Below are positions 16,834 through 25,497 of a stretch of DNA of 64,000 nucleotides, one piece after another. Location: positions 4,030,001-4,094,000 of the forward strand of contig CBDBPL010000007.1 of NCBI GenBank assembly GCA_965208685.1, in the 5' to 3' direction. A program made the position numbers and the translations under genes. Below the pieces are notes generated by a model, which saw nothing but the letters and a program-made list of their open reading frames with translations, searched no databases and was not told the DNA's origin. Origin of the DNA: JAJEFO01 sp965208685 (GTDB lineage: Bacteria; Pseudomonadota; Alphaproteobacteria; Rhodobacterales; Rhodobacteraceae). Position 1 is the stretch's first letter, and the number at the start of each line of letters is the position of its first letter.

Positions 16834-17106
16834 TCAATGAACGTATCCATCCTGCCCGACGACAACTTCGTGCGTCGTGCCCGGTTCGGTCTCCGCCATG
16901 CCCCGGAAGACGCCTTCCCAGGCCTCGGCCTGCGCGAACCGCTCCTCGCAGAACTCGCACCCGCAGTCGTCGGCCGCAATCATGTCCGCAAGGTGCGCGC
17001 ACAGTTCCGACAAGACCTCGCAGGCTTCGCGGGGCAGCTCGATCCTGACGATGTCCCGGTCTTCGCCCTCGATGCGTTCGTCCGCACCTGACGCTCGATC
17101 CTTCAT
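16834..17106 (-). CDS. Small acidic protein of unknown function (NYN operon, third gene)
   Basis: The product is 90 residues and strongly acidic. A helical centre (ELPREACEVLSELCAHLADM) precedes a cysteine cluster (DDCGCEFCEERF) that could bind a metal. I do not recognise the family. The ATG at 17106 has an excellent aggagg ribosome site and overlaps the TGA of the preceding gene (ATGA), so it belongs to a coupled operon with the NYN-LOTUS nuclease. Its job is unknown; acidic charge and coupling would suit an inhibitor or partner of that protein (inference). Confidence 0.6.
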   Translation of the reverse strand: MKDRASGADERIEGEDRDIVRIELPREACEVLSELCAHLADMIAADDCGCEFCEERFAQAEAWEGVFRGMAETEPGTTHEVVVGQDGYVH

Positions 17107-17369
17107 TTCCGCCTCCTTTCGCCAAGCCTGCCGGTCACGGGCCGCGCCCTGGCAGCAAGCAGGCGCCAGCATTCCGGCTTGCAATCGCCCGCGCGGCCTT
17201 GCCAGTCCGGCCCGCGAACCTCCCTGATCCGCCTGGCGCGCAGGACGTAGCCCGGGGCGGACGGGAATGCCAGCCAGGAACCGCGGGCATCTTCCATGTC
17301 GCGCTGGCTTGCGGCCTCCTCCAGCAGGCGGCTGAATGCGGGATCCCTCACCGGTCCGGTCGCGGTCAC
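17103..17369 (-). CDS. Small basic protein of unknown function (NYN operon, second gene)
   Basis: The product is about 88 residues, arginine-rich, starting at a GTG that overlaps the NYN stop (GTGA) and ending in an ATGA overlap with the next gene. It contains FSRLLEEAASQRDMEDARGS, WLAFPSAPGYVLRARRIREV and a CKPECW motif. I do not recognise the family. The frame is also open upstream inside the NYN gene, but the GTG at the overlap is the sensible start. The charge suggests nucleic-acid binding (inference). Confidence 0.55.
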   Translation of the reverse strand: MTATGPVRDPAFSRLLEEAASQRDMEDARGSWLAFPSAPGYVLRARRIREVRGPDWQGRAGDCKPECWRLLAARARPVTGRLGERRRK

Positions 17370-18136
17370 GCCGCCTGTCCCTTCCCTGCTCCGGCACCCT
17401 TCGGCTGCGCGACCTTGCGGCGGACATGGACAGCGTCCGTCCCCTTGCGGACGTCGAAGCCCCCCGCCCGCTCGACAAGCGTGCTCAGGTTCGCGCACCC
17501 GTAACTGCGGGGATCGAAGTCGGGATGCGCGCCCTGGATGCGCTGCCCGACGCTGCCGAGGTTCTCCCAGCCGTCCGCGTCCGGCTCCCCGATCGCGCCG
17601 GCGATGATCTTGCGCGCCCTGGCTGGCGGCTCCTTCCTGCGCGCCGCGCCCTTGGCCGGAGCCTCTCCGTCCTTCCTCCCCTCGGGTTCGGCCTCCAGGA
17701 GGTTCTCGACGTAGATGAAGCGGGTGCACGCGTTGCGAAACGCCTCCACGGACTTTCGCTCGCCAAACCCGAACACGACGAGACCCTCCTCACGAAGGCG
17801 CTGGGCCAGCCGCGTGAAGTCGCTGTCCGAGCTGACCAGCACGACCCCGTCGAGCGTTCGCTTGTGCATGAGATCCATCGCGTCGATGACGAGGGCGATG
17901 TCGGAGGCGTTCTTGCCCCTCGAGTTGCTGCGCTGCTGGTGCTGGAGGATCGCGAGCGACTTGACCGCCGCGTCCCATCCGGCAAGCCGGCCGCCCGAGA
18001 AGTCGCCGTAGATGCGCCTCACGTTGGCCTCGCCCAGCTTGACGATCTCGTCGAAGATCGCCTGCGCGTGCCTGGCGCTGGTGTTGTCGGCGTCGATCAG
18101 GACCGCGAGGCTCGTGGTTTTCCGTGTGTCCGCCAA
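17366..18136 (-). CDS. NYN-domain nuclease with C-terminal LOTUS/OST-HTH domain
   Basis: The product is 256 residues. The NYN/PIN-like RNase domain (residues about 8-150) has its acidic residues in VLIDADN, DIALVIDAMDL and VLVSSDSDFTRLAQRLRE, all intact. A charged alanine-rich linker follows. A LOTUS/OST-HTH RNA-binding domain (about 185-245: ENLGSVGQRIQGAHPDFDPR, SYGCANLSTLVERAGGFDV) ends the protein. Bacterial NYN-LOTUS proteins are thought to bind and cut RNA, with little known of their targets. It is the first gene of a coupled three-gene operon with two small unknowns. Confidence 0.85.
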   Translation of the reverse strand: MADTRKTTSLAVLIDADNTSARHAQAIFDEIVKLGEANVRRIYGDFSGGRLAGWDAAVKSLAILQHQQRSNSRGKNASDIALVIDAMDLMHKRTLDGVVLVSSDSDFTRLAQRLREEGLVVFGFGERKSVEAFRNACTRFIYVENLLEAEPEGRKDGEAPAKGAARRKEPPARARKIIAGAIGEPDADGWENLGSVGQRIQGAHPDFDPRSYGCANLSTLVERAGGFDVRKGTDAVHVRRKVAQPKGAGAGKGQAA

Positions 18137-18476
18137 GGCCGTTCCCCTTTCTTCCGGCGCGCGTCCCGTTCAGGGGCATGCCGCCCATGGCGTCCGCTCG
18201 CCGTTGCCGGGCCCTTCTACGGGCTTTCCGGCGCAAGCGCCACGCCGGACCGCGGCGGCCGGAACGAGCTCGCCGTGCTGGGCCAGCCTTGTGCCTGTAT
18301 TGGTCCCGCGCGACGGACCGGTCCATGAACGAGGGGCAGGGCCGGCGCCGCGCGGGGGCAAGGGCTGCCTTCATGAAGTCTGGCAGTCCGACGCACCCTG
18401 CCGGGCGTTTGAACCTCGCGTCGACGCTGCCGGTCCACAACCGGCTGCGCCCTGGCCAAGGAAGTGCGCCTGGTGT
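18137..18476. other. Gene-free stretch upstream of the NYN operon
   Basis: About 340 bases between the divergent-looking NYN start and the end of the lipoprotein gene. Nothing with coding character was found. The 60 bases next to 18136 should contain the operon's promoter. Confidence 0.4.
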
Positions 18477-19361
18477 TCATTCTCCCAGTTGCCCGCCGAA
18501 TACGCCCTGGATCCTGTATCCGTCGCGCCGGTACCAGAACGTGGCGGCCACGGCTTCCCCGTTGGGACCGTAGAAACTGCCCGTTGCCGTCCCTGTCTCT
18601 TCCCCCGGGGACGCCTCGAACTGGTCCGGGGCCAACGTGAATGTCGCGGTATCCTGAAGCGGGTCGTAGTCGGGGTCGGTCCGGTTGGTCCCCACATCGC
18701 CGCTGAACCACATCCCGGGCAGGTGGTCGCGGCCGCCATCGGGCAACTCCCGCCACATGTCGCTGAGAAAGACGTTCAACACGTCATCCGCACCGGGTCC
18801 GTAGTGGTCCCGCGACCCGTAGGAGGCACTCATTTGCCCGACCACCCGGTTGGTTTCGCCCTGCCCGCCGACCCTGCCTCCGTACACCCGGCCCCAGACA
18901 TGGCCCGTATATCGAAACACGCTGGGCAGTTCCTCATTCCGCGGCAGGTTGTCGACCAGGCCGGTGGGCGTTCCATGCACCAGCCAGGTCGAGCCGCTGT
19001 CGGTCAGCATGGTCTCCTCCACCCGGAAGTGGTCCTGGGAAAGAACCGCCCAGAAACCCCATGTCTCGAGATCCATTTCCTCGTCCGGAGGTGCAGGCGC
19101 AGGCGGAGCGACCGGAGGAGACGGGTCCGCTGGCGGGATGGCTTCAGGAGCCGGGGCCGGAGACGGTGTGGCCCGAGGAGGCGGGTCCGCCGGCGGGGCG
19201 GTTTCAGGAGCCGGGGCCGGAGGCGGGTCCAGCCCGGGGAGGGGGATCGACGGCATCGAGCTGACCCCCGTCCCCCGGTCCCGGAGCGAATCACCGTTCC
19301 GGGCGCCGCCGCAGGAAATCAGCAGGAAAGCCGACAGCGTGATGAAAATGCAGTCCTTCAT
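18477..19361 (-). CDS. TbpB-like surface lipoprotein
   Basis: The product is 294 residues. The signal (KDCIFITLSAFLLISCGG) has a lipobox with the lipidated cysteine. A long proline/alanine-rich tether (residues about 40-105) with near repeats (PAPAPE-PPADP) follows. The C-terminal domain ends ATGSFYGPNGEAVAATFWYR and GVFGGQ, the signature of the eight-stranded barrel of transferrin-binding-protein-B-like lipoproteins. Such proteins are often carried to the surface by Slam; a Slam gene lies 34 kb away. An earlier in-frame ATG exists at 19394, but the one at 19361 gives the proper signal. Confidence 0.78.
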   Translation of the reverse strand: MKDCIFITLSAFLLISCGGARNGDSLRDRGTGVSSMPSIPLPGLDPPPAPAPETAPPADPPPRATPSPAPAPEAIPPADPSPPVAPPAPAPPDEEMDLETWGFWAVLSQDHFRVEETMLTDSGSTWLVHGTPTGLVDNLPRNEELPSVFRYTGHVWGRVYGGRVGGQGETNRVVGQMSASYGSRDHYGPGADDVLNVFLSDMWRELPDGGRDHLPGMWFSGDVGTNRTDPDYDPLQDTATFTLAPDQFEASPGEETGTATGSFYGPNGEAVAATFWYRRDGYRIQGVFGGQLGE

Positions 19362-19475
19362 GGAGTCATGATGACTCCCGTGAGGCAGCCTCACGAAGCA
19401 GCACCGGACAAGGGGCCGAGCCGTCTGGCGACGTGGGGCTGCCCTCCGGACTGTTCCCCGGGTTCCTGCCAGCCC

Positions 19476-20891
19476 TCACCAGCGCGCCTGGATGTGGAAC
19501 CCGGTCGTGTGCTTGGGCGCAGCGCCGGCATTGCCGTCCGCCGCTTCGCTGCGCGCCGCCTTCAGCGCGAAGCCGAGCTCGGACGCGCCGCCCTTCACCA
19601 GGTCCAGTCGCCAGCCCAGGCCGTATTCCCGTTCGCCGTCGGACACCCCGATGTCGATCTCCGGCGTCGAGGTGAAGCGGCCGCCAAAGGCCGGGAAGCC
19701 GTACCCGTAGTGCAGCTTGAAGCTCTGGCGCTCCAACGGGTCGCCGCTGTCGTCGGCCGCAAGCCCCGCCAGGTTGCGCTGGCTGAGCAGCGTGTCCATG
19801 CCGCCCGACGATGCCTCGCCCAACGCGTGGGTCACGCTGAGCTTCGGGCCGCGCCCGTGCTCGGGCCGCGGCTGCCAGGAGAGGGAGCCGGCAACGCCCC
19901 GCACGCGAAAGTCCTTCGACGCGTGGGTCAGAATGCCCCGGCCGGAGAGCTGCAGCCGGAGGCCGTTCTCCGGGTGGGTCCAGGAGAACGCGGCCCCGGC
20001 GTCGAGCCCGAAGCCGGTCTCGGCGTCACCGCCGTCATGGCGCACTCCGAACTCCAGCCCGGGTTCCAGCGTGCCGTCGCCAAGCTCGAGACCGCGCCAG
20101 GTCCCTTGCAGGCCAAGGCGGAGCCGGGTCGCGTCACCGGTTGCGCCGGCGAGATTGCCGACGTCGTCGGAGAGCAGCGCATCAGTGCGGGTGCGCACGG
20201 CAAGCGCGTCCGTCTTCACGGTCACTTCGGGGCCGCCTTCCGGCGACGCCTGCAGCAACACTCCGCGCAGCCCCGCCGCCGCCATTGCCAGGTCCAGGTC
20301 GGTCCGCAGCGTCCGGCTGTCTCCTGATTCGGAGTCCGTGGCAGCCTCAGGCGTCAGGGCCAGCGAACCCGTGCCGTAGCCGATCACGCTCCATGCGGTC
20401 ACCCGGTCGGTGACGGCAAGGCGACCGTAGGGATAGAGCCCGGTCACCGTGCTCTCCACCTTCCCTGCGGAAGCGCCACGATACGTGCCCTCGCCCCGGG
20501 AATGTGACAGCATGAGGCCCGTGGTCGAACTGCCGGCCCGGAACCCCGACGCGTCCCCACCGCCTGGCCGGAATCCGGGGCCGCGCGTCCAGTCCGCGCC
20601 GAAGAGCGCGCTCGTCACCTCGCCCGACAGGACAAGGTCGCCCTCGCGCCCGTCGAAGCTGCTCGACGCGCCCCGGCCCCAGAACGAGACCAGGCCGCCT
20701 CCCGTGCCGTCCCCTGCGGCCGCGAACCGGAACGACGAGCCGGTCAGCAGCTCGAGCGCGGTCACCTCCCTGTAGTCCTCCCCCGGTCCCGGCCGGCCGG
20801 CGTCCGCGGCCTCGGTCTCGCCACGCAGCCACGGACGACCCATTCGCCTCCTCCTCGCCGTCGCCGTCCCGACCGGCATTCCCCGCGCCAC
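19476..20891 (-). CDS. C-terminal outer-membrane barrel of the giant adhesin (frame 4)
   Basis: About 450 residues of alternating-pattern beta strands, many glycines and a final aromatic residue (TTGFHIQARW), as in autotransporter-like barrels. The part in frame with the adhesin begins near 20830 (RPWLRGETEAADAG, then TALELLTGSSFRFAAA). Upstream codons in this frame are read-through. A single-base shift near 20830 separates it from the preceding Calx-beta segment. It would anchor the 14-kb adhesin in the outer membrane. Sequences such as GYGFPAFGGRFTSTPEIDIG are typical barrel strands. Confidence 0.72.
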   Translation of the reverse strand: MARGMPVGTATARRRRMGRPWLRGETEAADAGRPGPGEDYREVTALELLTGSSFRFAAAGDGTGGGLVSFWGRGASSSFDGREGDLVLSGEVTSALFGADWTRGPGFRPGGGDASGFRAGSSTTGLMLSHSRGEGTYRGASAGKVESTVTGLYPYGRLAVTDRVTAWSVIGYGTGSLALTPEAATDSESGDSRTLRTDLDLAMAAAGLRGVLLQASPEGGPEVTVKTDALAVRTRTDALLSDDVGNLAGATGDATRLRLGLQGTWRGLELGDGTLEPGLEFGVRHDGGDAETGFGLDAGAAFSWTHPENGLRLQLSGRGILTHASKDFRVRGVAGSLSWQPRPEHGRGPKLSVTHALGEASSGGMDTLLSQRNLAGLAADDSGDPLERQSFKLHYGYGFPAFGGRFTSTPEIDIGVSDGEREYGLGWRLDLVKGGASELGFALKAARSEAADGNAGAAPKHTTGFHIQARW

Positions 20892-23853
20892 CGACGCCCT
20901 GTCCGGCCAGCTTCACTTCCACCCCCGCCCGAGGCGTCGCACTGATGCGCTCCTCGACGGAGTCCAGAACCTGCTCCGCCACGGTGCGTCCGAAGCGTGC
21001 AAGCCAGGCCGACGGCATCATGTCGCGGTTCCGGATCGTGCCCACGGCCACGCCATCGGCAATCGTCGCCCGCGTCGGATTGCTCAGCCTGAGCGTGAGG
21101 GTTTCGCCGTCATCGTCATGGTCGTCGTCGAGCACCGGCACCGTGACGGTCTTCGCCGTCTCGCCGCGCTCGAACGTGAGCTGGCCGGAGACGGCCGTGT
21201 AGTCCAGTCCTGCCGTCGCCGTGTCGTCCTCCGTCTCGTAGTCGACCTTGACCCGATATGGCGCTGCCTCGCTCAACGAAACGACGAATTCCAACTCCGC
21301 GCCCGGGCCTTCATCGACTTCCGCGTCCGCCACCGTGATCTCATGCGCCGGACCGGGCACGGTCAGGGAGATCGCGCTGGAAAGCGGCCGCTTGTCCGCC
21401 GTGCAAATCGCTCCCTCCGCATCGCAGTCCGTCGTGGCGGCCAGCGCCAGCTCCAGGTCCCGGCTGGATGTCGGCATCAACCTGATCGCCCACAAGTCGT
21501 TGCGCTTCTTGCCTTCGTCGTCCTTGACCTGCCACAGGGTGTCGATGTCGCCGTCGACCACCGTGAGGGCATGGTCCCGAAGGGTCCGCGCCTTGATGTT
21601 CACCGGCTCGCTGAACAACACGCGGACCACGAACTTCCGGCCGTCTCCGGAATGGCCGGGCGGGTATTTCTCCCATTCGGCGGTCAGCCTGGGCGCGGCC
21701 GGCAGGTCCCGGCCCTCCCGCGTTTTCCCCGGATGCCTAAGCATCACCGGCGGCCCGTTGGCACCCGTGATCGTGCCGTCGTTCAGCGTCATGCTGTCGG
21801 CCAGCAAGGCCATGCTGCGAACGGGGCTCTGGGCTTCCGTCACCGTGTGGGCGAAGACAAGCGTGGAGCTGCCCGACCCGCTGGCATAGGGCGCCTGCAC
21901 GGTCTCATCGTCAACGGTCACGGAGACGTAGGGGACTCCGTCCTCCGTCGTCACGAACACGTTTTCGCTGAAGTCGGCCGCAACGCTGACGCGCTCGCCC
22001 GCCGTCCACCTGCCGTTCCGGTCGTCATCGTCGAGTATCTCGACTCTCCTGACGAACGGCTGATAGAGCGTCGTGGTGCTGCCTTCGTCGCAATCGGTTT
22101 CGTCGGCCGTGTTCCGCTGGAAGACGTTCGAAGCCTGGTTGCCCAATCCCGTCTCGGCATGGGTCACGGCGCCCGCGGGAACGCTCACCGCCACTGGCTG
22201 ACCCCAGTCGACGGGGGTGATCCGGAGCCGGTACCCCAGGGCCCAGCTGTACGGGCGATCGACGAGTTCCGCGGTCGCGTTGACGAGCGTCACGTCATCG
22301 GCCGCCGCGAATCCGTTCACCGTTTCGTAGTAGAGAAAGAGCGGATGCCCCGTCGTGAACCCGACATTGACGATGAAGGTGCCCGCGTCGTTCTCCGGCG
22401 TCGCAGGATCGTCGTAGTCACGGCATACGGTGGCGGGCACCTCGGTGTCTGCCGACATGTCGGAGTTGCCCGCCTTCACCTCCGTGCGAAAGTCCCGGGT
22501 CGTGTCGACCGACACCGCCTCGGCATCGTTTGACAGCGCCCAGCCGCGTGCGTGCCTGGCACGCACCCTGAAGGCGTAGCGGACATTCGCGTCGATGCGG
22601 TAGCTTGTGCGCAGGCCAATGCTGCCCTCCGCGCAGTCGGCTGCATCCGATGCGGAAAGGCCAAAGAAATCCTCGTCGGCCCACTCGTCCGGGTAGGAGG
22701 GATGGACCCTTCTCTTCTGGATCGCGAAGCTCCCCAGATCGCCCACCGCGACATCGGTCGGCGCCCAGCACAGGTCGACGGTCGGCTTCCCATCGGCCGT
22801 GTCCTCGACTGCCAGGCCCGTAGCTGTCAGGCCGTCGAGCGCGTTCGTCGCGTTGGCTTCCGCCGCATCGGACGCCGGACCCGCGCCGTCGCCGAAAATC
22901 GCCGAAACCCGGTAGTGGCGGATCTCGCCGGCCTTCAGGCCCGACACGTGCGTGTAGGCCGTGCCGGTTCCGTACGTGTTGGCCATCACCTCGGCCCAGG
23001 AGGAACCGCCGTCATAAGACGCCTCGATCCGGTAGCCGAAGACCGTGCCGGAGGGCGCCGTCCAGTTCAGAACGACCCTGCTGACGGTCGCTTCGGCCGT
23101 CAGCCCCGTCACCCGGCCCTCCGTCGACGCCGTGTCGTTGTCCGGCACCGTCACCGCGACGTCCGCAGCCGCCACCGACCCGTAGTCCGCCCCGGACACC
23201 GCGTGCGAGACCGTCGCCGCGTCGCTCTCCGCGTCCGCGTCCTCGGCCGCGCTGACCGTCACCGTCTGCGCCGTGTCCCAGTCCGACGGCGTGAAGGTCA
23301 GCGCGCCGCTCACCGTCACGTCCGCATCACCGCTTGACCGCGACGGCGTCACCGTCACGTCGCCCGTGGGCCGGCTGTCGAGAACCACCGTGTAGGTCGC
23401 CGTGCCCCCTTCGGGCACCGGAAGCGCCGTCTCCGAGACCGTCACGCCCCGCGTGTCGTCGTCCTCGATGGTCAGCGCGGTCCCCGTCACCGACAGGCCG
23501 CTCGTCGTCGTCGTGCCCCCGACCGTCAGCGACTCGCCGTCCTCGTCCAGGTCGTCGTCCACCGGCGCCAGCGCGAACGTCGCCGTGCCCGTCGTCTCGC
23601 CGGCGTCGATCGTCAGCGCGACGTCCGCGACGGTCCCGTAGTCCGTCCCCTCGACCGCGCCGTCAGTGCCCGCGCCGACAGAGACCGTCACCGGCGTGTC
23701 CGCCGTCCGCGCCGCGCCGTCCAGCGTCCCCGTCACCGTGATCGTCGTCGATCCCGCGCCCTCGGCGAGCGCGTCCTGCGACAGGCTCAGCCGGATCTCC
23801 GTCGACGCCGTGTCGTTGTCCGGCACCGTCACCGCGACGTCCGCAGCCGCCAC
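20347..23853 (-). CDS. Giant Calx-beta adhesin, third frame segment
   Basis: The true adhesin part runs from about 23853 to 20830; codons below that are out of frame. It holds one and a half Calx-beta repeats, a fibronectin type III domain (GRVTGLTAEATVSRVVLNWT, then SYDGGSSWAEVM), a second FN3-like region, Ig-like segments and a last Calx-beta domain (VDYETEDDTATAGLDYTAVS, GQLTFERGETAKTVTVPV). AWLARFGRTVAEQVLDSVEE then leads to the barrel; this linker is typical before autotransporter barrels in this class. One-base shifts at about 23872 and 20830 join it to its neighbours. Confidence 0.72.
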   Translation of the reverse strand: MAAADVAVTVPDNDTASTEIRLSLSQDALAEGAGSTTITVTGTLDGAARTADTPVTVSVGAGTDGAVEGTDYGTVADVALTIDAGETTGTATFALAPVDDDLDEDGESLTVGGTTTTSGLSVTGTALTIEDDDTRGVTVSETALPVPEGGTATYTVVLDSRPTGDVTVTPSRSSGDADVTVSGALTFTPSDWDTAQTVTVSAAEDADAESDAATVSHAVSGADYGSVAAADVAVTVPDNDTASTEGRVTGLTAEATVSRVVLNWTAPSGTVFGYRIEASYDGGSSWAEVMANTYGTGTAYTHVSGLKAGEIRHYRVSAIFGDGAGPASDAAEANATNALDGLTATGLAVEDTADGKPTVDLCWAPTDVAVGDLGSFAIQKRRVHPSYPDEWADEDFFGLSASDAADCAEGSIGLRTSYRIDANVRYAFRVRARHARGWALSNDAEAVSVDTTRDFRTEVKAGNSDMSADTEVPATVCRDYDDPATPENDAGTFIVNVGFTTGHPLFLYYETVNGFAAADDVTLVNATAELVDRPYSWALGYRLRITPVDWGQPVAVSVPAGAVTHAETGLGNQASNVFQRNTADETDCDEGSTTTLYQPFVRRVEILDDDDRNGRWTAGERVSVAADFSENVFVTTEDGVPYVSVTVDDETVQAPYASGSGSSTLVFAHTVTEAQSPVRSMALLADSMTLNDGTITGANGPPVMLRHPGKTREGRDLPAAPRLTAEWEKYPPGHSGDGRKFVVRVLFSEPVNIKARTLRDHALTVVDGDIDTLWQVKDDEGKKRNDLWAIRLMPTSSRDLELALAATTDCDAEGAICTADKRPLSSAISLTVPGPAHEITVADAEVDEGPGAELEFVVSLSEAAPYRVKVDYETEDDTATAGLDYTAVSGQLTFERGETAKTVTVPVLDDDHDDDGETLTLRLSNPTRATIADGVAVGTIRNRDMMPSAWLARFGRTVAEQVLDSVEERISATPRAGVEVKLAGQGVGGAGNAGRDGDGEEEANGSSVAAWRDRGRGRRPAGTGGGLQGGDRARAADRLVVPVRGRRGRHGRRPGLVLGPGRVEQLRRARGRPCPVGRGDERALRRGLDARPRIPARRWGRVGVPGRQFDHGPHAVTFPGRGHVSWRFRREGGEHGDRALSLRSPCRHRPGDRMERDRLRHGFAGPDA

Positions 23854-25497
23854 CGACCCGTAGTCCGCCCCGACACCGCGTGCGAGACCGTCGCCGCGTC
23901 GCTCTCCGCGTCCGCGTCCTCGGCCGCGCTGACCGTCACCGTCTGCGCCGCGTCCCAGTCCGACGGCGTGAAGGTCAGCGCGCCGCTCACCGTCACGTCC
24001 GCGTCGCCTCCCGACCGCGACGGCGTCACCGTCACGTCGCCCGTGGGCCGGCTGTCGAGAACCACCGTGTAGGTCGCCGTGCCCCCTTCGGGCACCGGAA
24101 GCGCCGTCTCCGAGACCGTCACGCCCCGCGTGTCGTCGTCCTCGATGGTCAGCGCGGTCCCCGTCACCGACAGGCCGCTCGTCGTCGTCGTGCCCCCGAC
24201 CGTCAGGGTCTCGCCGTCCTCGTCCAGGTCGTCGTCCACCGGCGCCAGCGCGAACGTCGCCGTGCCCGTCGTCTCGCCGGCGTCGATCGTCAGCGCGACG
24301 TCCGCGACGGTCCCGTAGTCCGTCCCCTCGACCGCGCCGTCAGTGCCCGCGCCGACAGAGACCGTCACCGGCGTGTCCGCCGTCCGCGCCGCGCCGTCCA
24401 GCGTCCCCGTCACCGTGATCGTCGTCGATCCCGCGCCCTCGGCGAGCGCGTCCTGCGACAGGCTCAGCCGGATCTCCGTCGACGCCGTGTCGTTGTCCGG
24501 CACCGTCACCGCGACGTCCGCAGCCGCCACCGACCCGTAGTCCGCCCCCGACACCGCGTGCGAGACCGTCGCCGCGTCGCTCTCCGCGTCCGCGTCCTCG
24601 GCCGCGCTGACCGTCACCGTCTGCGCCGCGTCCCAGTCCGACGGCGTGAAGGTCAGCGCCCCGCTCACCGTCACGTCCGCATCACCGCTTGACCGCGACG
24701 GCGTCACCGTCACGTCGCCCGTGGGCCGGCTGTCGAGAACCACCGTGTAGGTCGCCGTGCCCCCTTCGGGCACCGGAAGCGCCGTCTCCGAGACCGTCAC
24801 GCCCCGCGTGTCGTCGTCCTCGATGGTCAGCGCGGTCCCCGTCACCGACAGGCCGCTCGTCGTCGTCGTGCCCCCGACCGTCAGCGACTCGCCGTCCTCG
24901 TCCAGGTCGTCGTCCACCGGCGCCAGCGCGAACGTCGCCGTGCCCGTGATCTCGCCGGCGTCGATGGTCAGCGCGACGTCCGCGACGGTCCCGTAGTCCG
25001 TCCCCTCGACCGCGCCGTCAGTGCCCGCGCCGACAGAGACCGTCACCGGCGTGTCCGCCGTCAACGGCGCGCCGTCCAGCGTCCCCGTCACCGTGATCGT
25101 CGTCGATCCCGCGCCCTCGGCGAGCGCGTCCTGCGACAGGCTCAGCCGGATCTCCGTCGACGCCGTGTCGTTGTCCGGCACCGTCACCGCGACGTCCGCA
25201 GCCGCCACCGACCCGTAGTCCGCCCCGGACACCGCGTGCGAGACCGTCGCCGCGTCGCTCTCCGCGTCCGCGTCCTCGGCCGCGCTGACCGTCACCGTCT
25301 GCGCCGCGTCCCAGTCCGACGGCGTGAAGGTCAGCGCCCCGCTCACCGTCACGTCCGCATCACCGCTCGACCGCGACGGCGTCACCGTCACGTCGCCCGT
25401 GGGCCGGCTGTCGAGAACCACCGTGTAGGTCGCCGTGCCCCCTTCGGGCACCGGAAGCGCCGTCTCCGAGACCGTCACGCCCCGCGTGTCGTCGTCA
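23123..25497. repeat. 678-bp tandem repeat units within the adhesin
   Basis: Units start at 23123, 23801, 24478 and 25156. Spacings are 678, 677 and 678 bases, the last unit ending early at about 25497. One unit encodes 226 residues, two Calx-beta domains. Copies differ at only a handful of positions, so they arose recently or are kept alike by conversion. The 677-base unit is the one carrying the frameshift. Confidence 0.9.

Noticed and set aside
23123..25497. Possible CRISPR or satellite array
   Set aside because: Units are 678 bases, coding throughout in one frame, with no unique spacers; they are protein repeats.
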